From Pseudomonas sp. PA15(2017) (GTDB taxonomy: Bacteria; Pseudomonadota; Gammaproteobacteria; Pseudomonadales; Pseudomonadaceae), in contig NZ_MSXV01000055.1 of NCBI RefSeq assembly GCF_001945395.1, positions 171,044 to 235,043 of the forward strand: a stretch of DNA of 64,000 nt. Direction: 5' to 3'. The notes beneath the pieces were generated by a model. That model saw only the letters and a list, made by a program, of their open reading frames with translations. It had not been told where the DNA came from and did not search any database. Of the stretch, positions 26,773 through 36,592 are shown piece by piece. The first letter of the stretch is position 1, and every line of letters starts with the position of its first letter. Made by a program: the position numbers and the translations under genes.

Positions 26773-28299
26773 ATGCCTACCGCCACCGATCGCCTCACCC
26801 GCCGCACGCCAGCGCCGGCACGCGACTACCTGCTGGCCGCCCTCGCCGCCGGGCTAGGCTGCCTGCTGGCGCTGGCCATCTCAAGCTGGCTGGACCTGCC
26901 GAACATCTCCCTGGTGTTTCTCGCCGTGGTACTGGTGGTGGCGGTGCGCAGCAGTGTCGGCCCGGCCCTGCTGTGCGCCCTGCTGTCGTTCGCCGCCTAC
27001 GGGTTCTGCTTTCTGCCACCGACCTGGTCAGTGGTGGTGCAGCGCGAGCAGGACGTGCTGACCCTGATGTTCTTCCTGCTCATCGCTCTGCTGACCGGCA
27101 ACCTCGCCGCCCGCCAGCGCCAGCAGTTCCGTGACCTGCAGGTGGCCCAGCGGCAGACCGAAAGCCTGCTGGGCTTCGCAGGCAGGCTGTCCAGCGCCCA
27201 GGACCAGCGTGACCTGCTGGCCGCCATGCTCAGCCAGCTGGACCTGCCGGCCGAGCGCCTGTGCCTGCTCAGCCGCGACGCCCAGGGCAACTGGTATCAG
27301 GCCGACGGCAGCCGGCTGGCGCTCAGCGAGCTGGAGCGCATCAGCGCCGAACACGCCTGGCAGAGCCGCCAGGCGCGCGGTTACGACAGCCACAGCCTGA
27401 CTCATCCACACTGGTGGTGGTGGCCATTGATGGACAACGATCAGCCACTGGCGCTGCTGGGCATGCGCACCGCCCAAGGCGACCCGCCAGCGGGTGAGCA
27501 GCGCCAACTGATCGACGTTCTGCTGCCGCTGCTGGCCCACGCCCTGGCCCGTGTGCAACTGGTCGAGACCCTCGGCCATACGCGCCTGCAACATGAAACC
27601 GAGCGCCTGCGCAGCGCCCTGCTCGCCTCGGTGTCCCACGACCTGCGCACGCCGTTGACCGCCATGCGCGGCAATATCGAAACCCTGCAGCTGTTCATCG
27701 ACAGCCTGGACGCGGCGACCCGCGACGACCTGCTGCAAAGCACCGCCAGCGAAGCCTCGCGCCTGGATCGCTACATCCAGAACCTGCTGGACATGACCCG
27801 CCTGGGCCACGGCGGCCTGCACCTGGAGCGCGACTGGGTAGCCGCCAGCGACCTGCTCGCTGCCGCCCTGCAGCGTCTGCAGCCGGTGCTGCAGCACCTG
27901 CAGGTGCGTATGGATGTACCCGCCGACCTGCCGCTGCTGTGGGTGCAGGGTGCGCTGATCGAACAGGCGCTGGTCAACGTGCTGGACAACGCCGCGCGCT
28001 TCTCGCCGCCCGGCGGCGTCATCGACATCCGCCTGAGCCACGATGGCGAGACGTTCAGCTTCGCCATCGCCGACCAGGGGCCGGGGATCCCCGCCGACGA
28101 ACAGGCGCAGATCTTCGACCTTTTCTACACCGCAGCCCGAGGCGATCGCGGCGGCCAGGGCACCGGCCTCGGCCTGGCGATCTGCCTGGGCATGCTCAAC
28201 GCCCACGGCGGCACGGCGCGGGTTGAATCGATGCCCGGCCAGGGCACCACCCTGATCCTGCAACTGCCCCTGCAAGCCCCTGACGAGAACCCGGCATGA
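26773..28299 (+). CDS. KdpD-like sensor kinase lacking the KdpD input domain
   Basis: The 508-residue protein matches the C-terminal half of KdpD: four closely spaced membrane helices (about 18-115, DUF4118 type), a GAF-like region (about 140-265), and a histidine kinase core. The H-box SVSHDLRTPLTAMRG has H289; the ATP site has N-box, DQGPGIP and GTGLGLAI. The roughly 400-residue cytoplasmic KdpD/USP region that precedes these in full KdpD is absent. No kdpFABC genes are in the window. The start at MPTATDRL has GGA seven bases upstream; an ATG at 26740 is possible but has no ribosome site. Its stop overlaps the regulator gene by four bases. Confidence 0.85.
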   Translation: MPTATDRLTRRTPAPARDYLLAALAAGLGCLLALAISSWLDLPNISLVFLAVVLVVAVRSSVGPALLCALLSFAAYGFCFLPPTWSVVVQREQDVLTLMFFLLIALLTGNLAARQRQQFRDLQVAQRQTESLLGFAGRLSSAQDQRDLLAAMLSQLDLPAERLCLLSRDAQGNWYQADGSRLALSELERISAEHAWQSRQARGYDSHSLTHPHWWWWPLMDNDQPLALLGMRTAQGDPPAGEQRQLIDVLLPLLAHALARVQLVETLGHTRLQHETERLRSALLASVSHDLRTPLTAMRGNIETLQLFIDSLDAATRDDLLQSTASEASRLDRYIQNLLDMTRLGHGGLHLERDWVAASDLLAAALQRLQPVLQHLQVRMDVPADLPLLWVQGALIEQALVNVLDNAARFSPPGGVIDIRLSHDGETFSFAIADQGPGIPADEQAQIFDLFYTAARGDRGGQGTGLGLAICLGMLNAHGGTARVESMPGQGTTLILQLPLQAPDENPA

Positions 28300-28979
28300 C
28301 TGAAGCGCGCATCCTCCTGGTCGACGACGAAGCGGCGATCCGCAAGTTCCTGCGCATCGGCCTGCAGGCCCAGGGCTACCAGGTACTGGAGGCCGACTGC
28401 GGCGAGGCGGCCCTGCGCCTGGCGGCCCTGGAACAACCCGACCTGGTGGTGCTCGACCTCGGCCTGCCCGACCTGGACGGCCAGGAGGTACTGACCCGCC
28501 TGCGCGAATGGTCCGCCGTGCCGGTGCTGGTGCTGTCGGTGCGCGCCGGCGAAAAGGACAAGGTGCAGGCCCTGGACAACGGCGCCAACGACTACGTCAG
28601 CAAGCCCTTTGGCGTGCAGGAATTTCTCGCCCGGGTGCGCGCCCTGCTGCGCAGCCGGCCAGCGGGCGAAAAGCCCGCCGCAGCCCTCGCCAGCGGCCCG
28701 CTGCGGGTCGACTTCGCCTTTCGCCGCGTGACCCTGGATGACCAGGAAATCAGCCTGACGCGCAAGGAATACGCGGTACTCGAAGCCCTCGCCCGTCACC
28801 CCGGCATGGTCGTTACCCAGCAGCAACTGCTGCGCGACATCTGGGGCCCGACCCACATCGAGCACAGCCACTACCTGCGTATCGTCATCGCTCATCTGCG
28901 CCAGAAGCTCGGTGATGACCCGGCGGCGCCGCGGCTGATCATTACCGAAGCGGGTGTCGGCTACCGGCTGATCGCCTGA
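28296..28979 (+). CDS. KdpE-like response regulator
   Basis: The 227-residue protein is an OmpR/PhoB-type regulator closest to KdpE: receiver domain (about 4-116) with phosphoacceptor D54 in VVLDLGLPDLDG and switch Lys in VSKPFG, then a winged-helix domain (about 130-225) with RKEYAVLEALARHPGMVVTQQQLL and the C-terminal GVGYRL. Its ATG overlaps the kinase stop (ATGA), so the pair is translationally coupled. With no kdpFABC nearby, kup on the opposite strand is the obvious target candidate. A family A repeat begins three bases after its stop. Confidence 0.88.
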   Translation: MTEARILLVDDEAAIRKFLRIGLQAQGYQVLEADCGEAALRLAALEQPDLVVLDLGLPDLDGQEVLTRLREWSAVPVLVLSVRAGEKDKVQALDNGANDYVSKPFGVQEFLARVRALLRSRPAGEKPAAALASGPLRVDFAFRRVTLDDQEISLTRKEYAVLEALARHPGMVVTQQQLLRDIWGPTHIEHSHYLRIVIAHLRQKLGDDPAAPRLIITEAGVGYRLIA

Positions 28980-28982
28980 GCG

Positions 28983-29217
28983 CCTGTTCATGATCTTTCA
29001 GCCCAGATTCGTCGATTTTGGCAGCTAAGTGGCGGGAGCGGTCGTTATCCGATCCATTGTGGGAGCCGCGACCTCGCGGCGAATCGCTCAGCCACCGCCG
29101 AAATAGGCAGTCAGGCTGCAATCGTTTCGCCCCGAGGTCGGGGCTCCCACAGGTTGGTTTGAGTGTCTGCTTCTGCCTTGCAGTTACCGCTTCATGCGCA
29201 TATCGATCGTGAACAGG
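28983..29217. repeat. Family A modular repeat, copy 2, with terminal inverted repeats
   Basis: The 235-base element begins CCTGTTCATGATC (28983-28995) and ends GATCGTGAACAGG (29205-29217), a 13-base terminal inverted repeat with one mismatch. The left module (28997-29045) and right module (29170-29217) match copy 1. The inner palindrome is of a different type: TGTGGGAGCCGCGACC (from 29059) facing GGTCGGGGCTCCCACA (to 29151). It makes up most of the 314-base gap between the regulator gene and betI. Confidence 0.8.
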
Positions 29218-29293
29218 CCCCAAGAAACCTGGGCACGCCGACAACTCCACGCGCTCTGTTAGACTCGGGAAACACCCCTTGCCGGAGAACACG

Positions 29294-29884
29294 ATGCCCA
29301 AGGTCGGAATGCAGCCGATCCGCCGCTCCCAGCTGATTGCGGCAACCCTGGAAGCCGTCGACCAGGTTGGCATGAGCGATGCCAGCATCGCCTACATCGC
29401 GCGGATTGCCGGCGTATCGAACGGCATCATCAGCCATTATTTCCAAGACAAAAACGGCCTGCTAGAGGCGACCATGCGTCACCTCATGCAGGCGTTGCGC
29501 GAGGCGGTACATGCACGTTATCGGCTGCTGCGCGAAGACACCCCACGGGCACGCCTACGCGCCATCATCGACGGCAACTTCGACGAAACCCAGGTCAGCG
29601 GCCCGGCGATGAAGACCTGGCTGGCGTTCTGGGCCAGCAGCATGCACCAGCCGGCCCTACGCCGCCTGCAGCGGGTCAACGACCAGCGCCTGTATTCCAA
29701 CCTGTGCGGCCAGTTCAGCCGCGCCCTGCCGCAAGCACAAGCCCGCGCCGCCGCCCGCGGCCTCGCAGCGCTGATCGACGGCCTGTGGCTGCGCGGCGCA
29801 CTGACCGGCGAGAACTTCGACACCCGCCAGGCCGCGCAGATCGCCTACGACTATCTGGATTTGCAGCTCGCCAAGGCGGACTGA
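29294..29884 (+). CDS. betI: TetR-type repressor BetI
   Basis: BetI represses choline-to-betaine genes and is released by choline. The 196-residue protein has an N-terminal helix-turn-helix (about 28-50, AYIARIAGVSNGIISHYFQDKNGLLEAT) and the BetI ligand domain with FWASSMHQPALRRLQRVN and ALIDGLWLRG. The start ATG follows a gagaac sequence. Unlike the compact betIBA operons of many bacteria, betI is separated from betB here by 384 bases holding a repeat and a palindromic operator, so betBA has its own promoter. Confidence 0.93.
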   Translation: MPKVGMQPIRRSQLIAATLEAVDQVGMSDASIAYIARIAGVSNGIISHYFQDKNGLLEATMRHLMQALREAVHARYRLLREDTPRARLRAIIDGNFDETQVSGPAMKTWLAFWASSMHQPALRRLQRVNDQRLYSNLCGQFSRALPQAQARAAARGLAALIDGLWLRGALTGENFDTRQAAQIAYDYLDLQLAKAD

Positions 29885-29900
29885 GCCCAACCATCTCCAA

Positions 29901-30043
29901 GTTCCAGCCCAGGCTCGCCGATTCTGGCAGCTAAGTGGCGGGAGCAGCCGTTCGCGAAAATTGTAGGAGGGGCCGGGCGGCGCTCCGCTTTAGCCCCGAG
30001 CTCTTTGTCCCCAATAAAGCTCGGGGCTAAAGCCCCTCCTACA
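29901..30043. repeat. Family A modular repeat, copy 3, right module missing
   Basis: The left module (29901-29950) with CAGCTAAGTGGCGGGAGC matches copy 2, and the inner palindrome is of the copy 1 type: CTTTAGCCCCGAG (29988-30000) facing AGCTCGGGGCTAAAGCCCCT (30018-30037). An insertion of about fifteen bases interrupts the first arm after TGTAGGAGGGG. No right module follows. It lies between betI and the betB operator, only about 700 bases from copy 2. Confidence 0.72.
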
Positions 30044-30130
30044 GAGATTGTTCGTCGAGAGCCTCCGCAAAAAACCTGAAACCCAGCATCTATGCCGCAT
30101 CTGGCACGGTTTCGGTCGTCCCCAGGATTC

Positions 30131-30154
30131 TTTATTGATTGATCGATCAATAAA
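30131..30154. promoter_or_regulatory. BetI operator upstream of betBA
   Basis: TTTATTGAT (30131-30139) and ATCAATAAA (30146-30154) are perfect inverted arms around a six-base spacer, embedded in AT-rich sequence 115 bases before the betB start. The TATTGA/TCAATA core agrees with the BetI operator described for E. coli. The same 24 bases are far from the betI start, so BetI may control betBA more directly than itself. Confidence 0.75.
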
Positions 30155-30268
30155 AATAAAGTAGGCTGTTTTTTGACCAACTCGGCTGACATCCCTTTTC
30201 ACCTCGCTCAGTCGATCCATTCGGCAAGGCGCCCGACACGCGTCTTGCCCCGATCAGGAGGACGCCCC

Positions 30269-31741
<1,473 letters not shown>

Positions 31742-31880
31742 TCGCCACCACGGAGTGGGAGCAGCCGGGCAGCGCACCGCTTAGCTGCTCACACGAGAAA
31801 GTCGCAGTCCCGTAGCCCGGATGCCATCCGGCAACAGTCACCGTGTTCTCCCGGACCACAGCCGGGTAACAGGAGGAGCC

Positions 31881-33590
31881 ATGACTCAGGAATTCGATTA
31901 CATCATCATTGGCGCCGGCTCGGCCGGTAACGTGCTGGCGACCCGCCTGAGCGAGGATGCGGATGTCAGCGTACTGCTGCTCGAAGCCGGTGGCCCTGAC
32001 TACCGCCTCGATTTCCGCACCCAGATGCCTGCCGCTCTGGCGTTTCCCCTGCAAGGCCGCCGCTACAACTGGGCCTACGAAACCGACCCGGAGCCGCACA
32101 TGGGCAATCGCCGCATGGAATGCGGGCGCGGCAAGGGCCTGGGCGGCTCGTCGCTGATCAACGGCATGTGCTACATCCGCGGCAACGCCATGGACTTCGA
32201 CAACTGGGCCAAGCAGCCCGGCCTGGAAGACTGGAGCTACCTGGACTGCCTGCCCTATTTCCGCAAGGCGGAAAGCCGCGACACCGGCGCCAACGACTAC
32301 CACGGCGACAGTGGCCCGGTCAGCGTGACCACGCCCAAGGCCGGCAACAACCCGCTGTTCCACGCCATGGTCGAGGCCGGCGTGCAGGCCGGCTACCCGC
32401 GTACCGATGACCTCAACGGTTATCAACAGGAAGGCTTCGGGCCGATGGATCGCACCGTGACGCCCGAAGGCCGTCGCGCCAGTACCGCCCGCGGCTATCT
32501 GGATCAGGCCCGCGAGCGACCGAACCTGACCATCGTCACCCACGCCACCACCGACCGCATCCTGTTCGATGGCAAGCGCGCCAATGGCGTCGCTTACCTG
32601 ATCGGCAATGCGAACGAGGCGACCATCGCCCATGCCCGCCGCGAAGTACTGCTGTGCGCCGGTGCCATCGCTTCGCCGCAGATCCTGCAACGCTCCGGCG
32701 TTGGCCCCGGCGAATTGCTGCGCAGCCACGACATCGACGTGGTGCATGACCTGCCGGGCGTTGGCGAGAACCTGCAGGATCACCTGGAAATGTACCTGCA
32801 GTACGCCTGCACCCAGCCGGTGTCGCTGTACCCGGCGCTCAAGCTGCTCAACCAGCCGGGCATCGGCGCCAAGTGGCTGTTCGCGGGGGATGGCATCGGT
32901 GCCAGCAACCAGTTCGAAGCCGGCGGTTTCATTCGCTCGCGCGCGGAGTTCGAATGGCCAAACCTGCAGTTCCACTTCCTGCCGGTGGCGATCAACTACA
33001 ACGGCAGCAACGCGGTCAACGAGCATGGCTTCCAGGCTCACGTCGGTTCCATGCGCTCGCCGAGCCGTGGCCGCGTGCAGTTGAAATCCAGGGATCCGCG
33101 CCAGCACCCGAGCATCCTGTTCAACTACATGAGCAGCGAGCAGGACTGGCAGGAGTTCCGTGACGGCATCCGCCTGACCCGCGAGATCATGAACCAGCCG
33201 GCGCTCGACCCGTACCGCGGCCGCGAGATCAGCCCGGGCGCCCACGTGCAGACCGACGAGGAACTGGACGCCTTCATCCGCGAGCACGCGGAAACCGCCT
33301 TCCACCCGTCCTGCTCCTGCAAGATGGGCTCGGACGACATGGCAGTGGTCGACGGTCAGGGCCGCGTGCACGGCCTCGAAGGGCTGCGCGTGGTTGATGC
33401 GTCGATCATGCCGGAGATCATCACCGGCAATCTCAACGCCACCACCATCATGATCGCCGAGAAAATCGCCGACCGTATCCGCGGTCGCCAAGCGCTGCCG
33501 CGCAGCACCGCGCCTTACTACGTGGCCAACGGCGCGCCGGTACGCCGCACCCCGCAACGGGTGGTCGAGGACATGCGCTCGGCCTCCTGA
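31881..33590 (+). CDS. betA: Choline dehydrogenase
   Basis: BetA is an FAD-dependent, membrane-associated GMC oxidoreductase that oxidises choline to betaine aldehyde. The 569-residue protein starts with the FAD motif IIIGAGSAGNVLATRLSE and has the GMC signatures GRGKGLGGSSLINGMCYIRGN and GAIASPQILQRSGVGP, with the catalytic His in AFHPSCSCKMG. The ATG is preceded by aggagg. It follows betB by 139 bases, so co-transcription is likely. No choline transporter (betT) is present in the window. Confidence 0.96.
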   Translation: MTQEFDYIIIGAGSAGNVLATRLSEDADVSVLLLEAGGPDYRLDFRTQMPAALAFPLQGRRYNWAYETDPEPHMGNRRMECGRGKGLGGSSLINGMCYIRGNAMDFDNWAKQPGLEDWSYLDCLPYFRKAESRDTGANDYHGDSGPVSVTTPKAGNNPLFHAMVEAGVQAGYPRTDDLNGYQQEGFGPMDRTVTPEGRRASTARGYLDQARERPNLTIVTHATTDRILFDGKRANGVAYLIGNANEATIAHARREVLLCAGAIASPQILQRSGVGPGELLRSHDIDVVHDLPGVGENLQDHLEMYLQYACTQPVSLYPALKLLNQPGIGAKWLFAGDGIGASNQFEAGGFIRSRAEFEWPNLQFHFLPVAINYNGSNAVNEHGFQAHVGSMRSPSRGRVQLKSRDPRQHPSILFNYMSSEQDWQEFRDGIRLTREIMNQPALDPYRGREISPGAHVQTDEELDAFIREHAETAFHPSCSCKMGSDDMAVVDGQGRVHGLEGLRVVDASIMPEIITGNLNATTIMIAEKIADRIRGRQALPRSTAPYYVANGAPVRRTPQRVVEDMRSAS

Positions 33591-33605
33591 GCCAACTGAC
33601 ACCCC

Positions 33606-33627
33606 CCGCGCCTGAATCAGGGCGCGG
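33606..33627 (+). terminator. Stem-loop after betA, possible terminator
   Basis: CCGCGCC (33606-33612) and GGCGCGG (33621-33627) form a perfect seven-base stem with an eight-base loop, 15 bases after the betA stop. A T-rich tail is only loosely present. Confidence 0.5.
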
Positions 33628-33700
33628 TGTGCCCATTTGTTGCGACATTTGTCGCCAAGTTGGGTCAAACTGTTTCAGCCATCGCTGATCACCAATCGCC

Positions 33701-35116
33701 ATGACCCTGCTCGACGCCCGTACTGCCCGCTTGCTGCCCTGGATCGTCGCCATCGCATTCTTCATGCAGACGCTGGACGGCACCATCCTCAACACCGCCC
33801 TGCCGAGCATGGCGGCGGACCTGTCCGAAGACCCGCTGCGCATGCAGTCGGTGGTCATCGCCTACATGCTCACCGTGGCGCTGCTGATTCCGGCCTCCGG
33901 CTGGCTGGCCGATCGCTTCGGCACGCGGCACATCTTCTTCGGGGCCATCGCCCTGTTCAGCCTCGGCTCGCTGCTGTGCGCAGTCTCGCAGTCACTGACC
34001 ATGCTGGTGATCGCGCGCATCATCCAGGGCCTGGGCGGCGCGCTGATGATGCCGGTGGGTCGTCTGGTGGTACTGCGCGCCTACCCGCGTACCGAGCTGG
34101 TACGCATCATGAGTTTCATCACCCTGCCCGGCCTGCTCGGCCCGTTGATCGGCCCGACCCTGGGCGGCTGGCTGGTGGAGTACGCCAGCTGGCACTGGAT
34201 CTTCCTGCTCAACCTGCCGGTCGGCGCCCTGGGCTGCTGGGCCGCCTACCGCTTCATGCCGGAGCTGCGCGGCAGCGAGCGCACACGCTTCGATCTGCTC
34301 GGTTTCCTGCTGTTCGGCGCCAGCATGCTGCTGATCACCATGGCCCTCGAAGGCCTTGGCGAACTGCACCTGCCGCACATGCGCGTGGTGCTCCTGCTGC
34401 TCGCCGGCCTGGCCTGCCTGGCCGCCTACTGGCTGCGCGCCGGGCGCACGGCCCATGCGTTGTTTCCGCCGCGGCTGTTCAACACCCGCAGCTTCGCGGT
34501 GGGCATCTTCGGCAACATCTTCGCGCGTCTGGGCACCGGTGCATTGCCGTTCCTCACGCCACTGCTGCTGCAACTGGGCATGGGCTATTCGCCGGCCCAG
34601 GCGGGCATGAGCATGATTCCCCTGGCGCTCGCCGCCATGGCCATGAAGCCGTTGGCCAAGCCGCTGATCGACCGCCTCGGCTACCGCCGCATCCTGACCT
34701 TCAACACCGTGCTGCTGGGCCTGCTGATCACCAGCATGGCGCTGGTCGACGGCCAGACCTCGCACCTGCAGCTGGCCATCCAGCTGAGCCTGATCGGCGC
34801 CTTCAACTCGCTGCAGTTCACCGCCATGAACACCGTGACCCTGATCGACCTGCCCGACAGCGAGGCGAGCAGCGGTAATGGCCTGCTGTCGGTGGTGGTC
34901 CAGCTGTCGATCAGCATGGGCATCGCCACCGGCGCGGCGCTGCTCAGCGGCTTCAGCCTGGACAACGCGGATGCGGCCGATGGCGTGCTCAGCGCGTTCC
35001 AGGCCACCTACCTGTGCATCGGCCTGCTGACGATCCTGGCAGCGGGCATCTTTCTGCAGCTATCGGCGGAGGACGGGCGCAGTGCCAGGCGCGTGAAGGT
35101 CGACGTCGACGAATGA
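33701..35116 (+). CDS. DHA2-family MFS exporter, MdtD-like
   Basis: The 471-residue protein is a major facilitator of the 14-helix drug:H+ antiporter group. It opens with FFMQTLDGTILNTALPSMAADL, the DHA2 motif D1, followed by the loop motif GWLADRFGTRHIF and motif C region LPGLLGPLIGPTLGGWLVE. The closest named relative appears to be MdtD. Substrate is unknown. It begins 110 bases after betA behind a stem-loop, so it probably has its own promoter. It is not a betaine or choline transporter by any feature I can see. Confidence 0.85.
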   Translation: MTLLDARTARLLPWIVAIAFFMQTLDGTILNTALPSMAADLSEDPLRMQSVVIAYMLTVALLIPASGWLADRFGTRHIFFGAIALFSLGSLLCAVSQSLTMLVIARIIQGLGGALMMPVGRLVVLRAYPRTELVRIMSFITLPGLLGPLIGPTLGGWLVEYASWHWIFLLNLPVGALGCWAAYRFMPELRGSERTRFDLLGFLLFGASMLLITMALEGLGELHLPHMRVVLLLLAGLACLAAYWLRAGRTAHALFPPRLFNTRSFAVGIFGNIFARLGTGALPFLTPLLLQLGMGYSPAQAGMSMIPLALAAMAMKPLAKPLIDRLGYRRILTFNTVLLGLLITSMALVDGQTSHLQLAIQLSLIGAFNSLQFTAMNTVTLIDLPDSEASSGNGLLSVVVQLSISMGIATGAALLSGFSLDNADAADGVLSAFQATYLCIGLLTILAAGIFLQLSAEDGRSARRVKVDVDE

Positions 35117-35189
35117 CGAGCAGTCGGCAGGCCATGACGTGGCGCCTGTTACACTAGGGCTCTTTCCGAACGCTCTTCAGGCCCGTACC

Positions 35190-36569
35190 GTGACCGCCAC
35201 CGCTTTTTCCTCGCTTGCCCTGTCGCCCGCCATGCTGGCTAACCTCGAGTCCCTCGGTTACGCGCAGATGACGCCCATCCAGGCGCAGAGCTTGCCGGTG
35301 ATGCTCAAGGGCTTGGATCTGATCGCCCAGGCCAAGACCGGTAGCGGCAAGACCGCGGCCTTTGGAATCGGCCTGCTGGCGCCGCTCAACCCGCGCTACT
35401 TCGGCTGCCAGGCGCTGGTGCTCTGCCCGACCCGCGAGCTGGCCGACCAGGTCGCCAAGGAGCTGCGCCGCCTGGCCCGCAGCGAAGACAACATCAAGAT
35501 TCTCACCCTGTGCGGCGGCGTGCCCATGGGCCCGCAGATCGGCTCGCTGGAGCATGGTGCGCAGATCATCGTCGGCACCCCGGGGCGCGTGCAGCAACAC
35601 CTGGCCAAGGGCACGCTGAAGCTGGACGGTCTCAACACCCTGGTGCTCGACGAAGCCGACCGCATGCTCGACATGGGCTTCTACGACAGCATCGCCGAGA
35701 TCATCGGCCAGACCCCGGAGCGTCGCCAGACGTTGTTGTTCTCGGCCACTTACCCGGCCGGCATCAAGCAGCTGTCGGCGACCTTCATGCGCAATCCGCA
35801 GCAGGTCAAGGTCGAGGCGCTGCACGACGACAGCCAGATCGAACAGCGCTTCTACGAAATCGCCCCGCAAGAGCGCATGGACGCCGTGGTCAAGCTGCTC
35901 AACAGCTATCGCCCGACCTCCTGCGTGGCCTTCTGCTTCACCAAGCAGCAGTGCCAGGAGGTGGTCGACCACCTCACCGCCAAGGGTATCTCCGCCGCCG
36001 CCCTGCACGGCGACCTGGAGCAACGCGAGCGTGACCAGGTGCTGGCGATGTTCGCCAACCGCAGCCTGTCGGTACTGGTCGCCACCGACGTGGCCGCACG
36101 CGGCCTGGATATCGACGGCCTGGACATGGTGATCAACGTCGAACTGGCGCGTGATTCGGAAATTCACATCCACCGTGTGGGCCGCACCGGCCGTGCAGGC
36201 GAGAAAGGTCTGGCCATGAGCCTGGTTGCCCCGGCCGAAGGTCATCGCGCCCAGGCCATCGAGAACCTGCAGAAATCGCCGCTGAACTGGCACCCGCTGA
36301 GCAGCCTGAAACATCAAGGCGGCGCGCCGCTGCAGCCACTGATGATGACGCTGTGCATCGGCGCCGGGCGCAAGGACAAGCTGCGCCCCGGTGATATTCT
36401 CGGCGCCCTCACCGGCGAGGGCGGTATCCCTGGCGCGCAGGTCGGCAAGATCGCCATTTTCGACTTTCAGGCCTACGTCGCCGTCGAACGCAGCCTGGCC
36501 GTGAAAGCGCTCAAATGCCTGAGCGAAGGCAAGATAAAAGGTCGCTCGCTGCGCGTGCGCACGCTTTAG
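35190..36569 (+). CDS. dbpA: ATP-dependent RNA helicase DbpA
   Basis: DbpA is a DEAD-box helicase that binds hairpin 92 of 23S rRNA and acts in 50S assembly. The 459-residue protein has the Q motif MTPIQAQSLP, Walker A AKTGSGKT, DEAD in VLDEADRML, SAT and HRVGRTGRAG. The C-terminal RNA-recognition domain (LCIGAGRKDKLRPGDILGALTGEGG) distinguishes DbpA from other DEAD-box proteins. The start is a GTG at TATAFSSLAL, giving the length of E. coli DbpA (457). It ends 23 bases before a diguanylate cyclase gene on the same strand. Confidence 0.94.
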   Translation: MTATAFSSLALSPAMLANLESLGYAQMTPIQAQSLPVMLKGLDLIAQAKTGSGKTAAFGIGLLAPLNPRYFGCQALVLCPTRELADQVAKELRRLARSEDNIKILTLCGGVPMGPQIGSLEHGAQIIVGTPGRVQQHLAKGTLKLDGLNTLVLDEADRMLDMGFYDSIAEIIGQTPERRQTLLFSATYPAGIKQLSATFMRNPQQVKVEALHDDSQIEQRFYEIAPQERMDAVVKLLNSYRPTSCVAFCFTKQQCQEVVDHLTAKGISAAALHGDLEQRERDQVLAMFANRSLSVLVATDVAARGLDIDGLDMVINVELARDSEIHIHRVGRTGRAGEKGLAMSLVAPAEGHRAQAIENLQKSPLNWHPLSSLKHQGGAPLQPLMMTLCIGAGRKDKLRPGDILGALTGEGGIPGAQVGKIAIFDFQAYVAVERSLAVKALKCLSEGKIKGRSLRVRTL

Positions 36570-36592
36570 AGCAGAGCGGGCATAGGGGGTTC

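Noticed and set aside
28983..30043. Family A copies 2 and 3 as one transposon carrying betI
   Set aside because: They lie either side of betI, but both have the left module in the same orientation and copy 3 lacks the right end, so they do not make a composite with matching ends.
33701..35116. The MFS gene next to betA as a choline or betaine transporter
   Set aside because: Its motifs are those of DHA2 drug exporters, not BCCT or ProP-type carriers, and a stem-loop separates it from betA.
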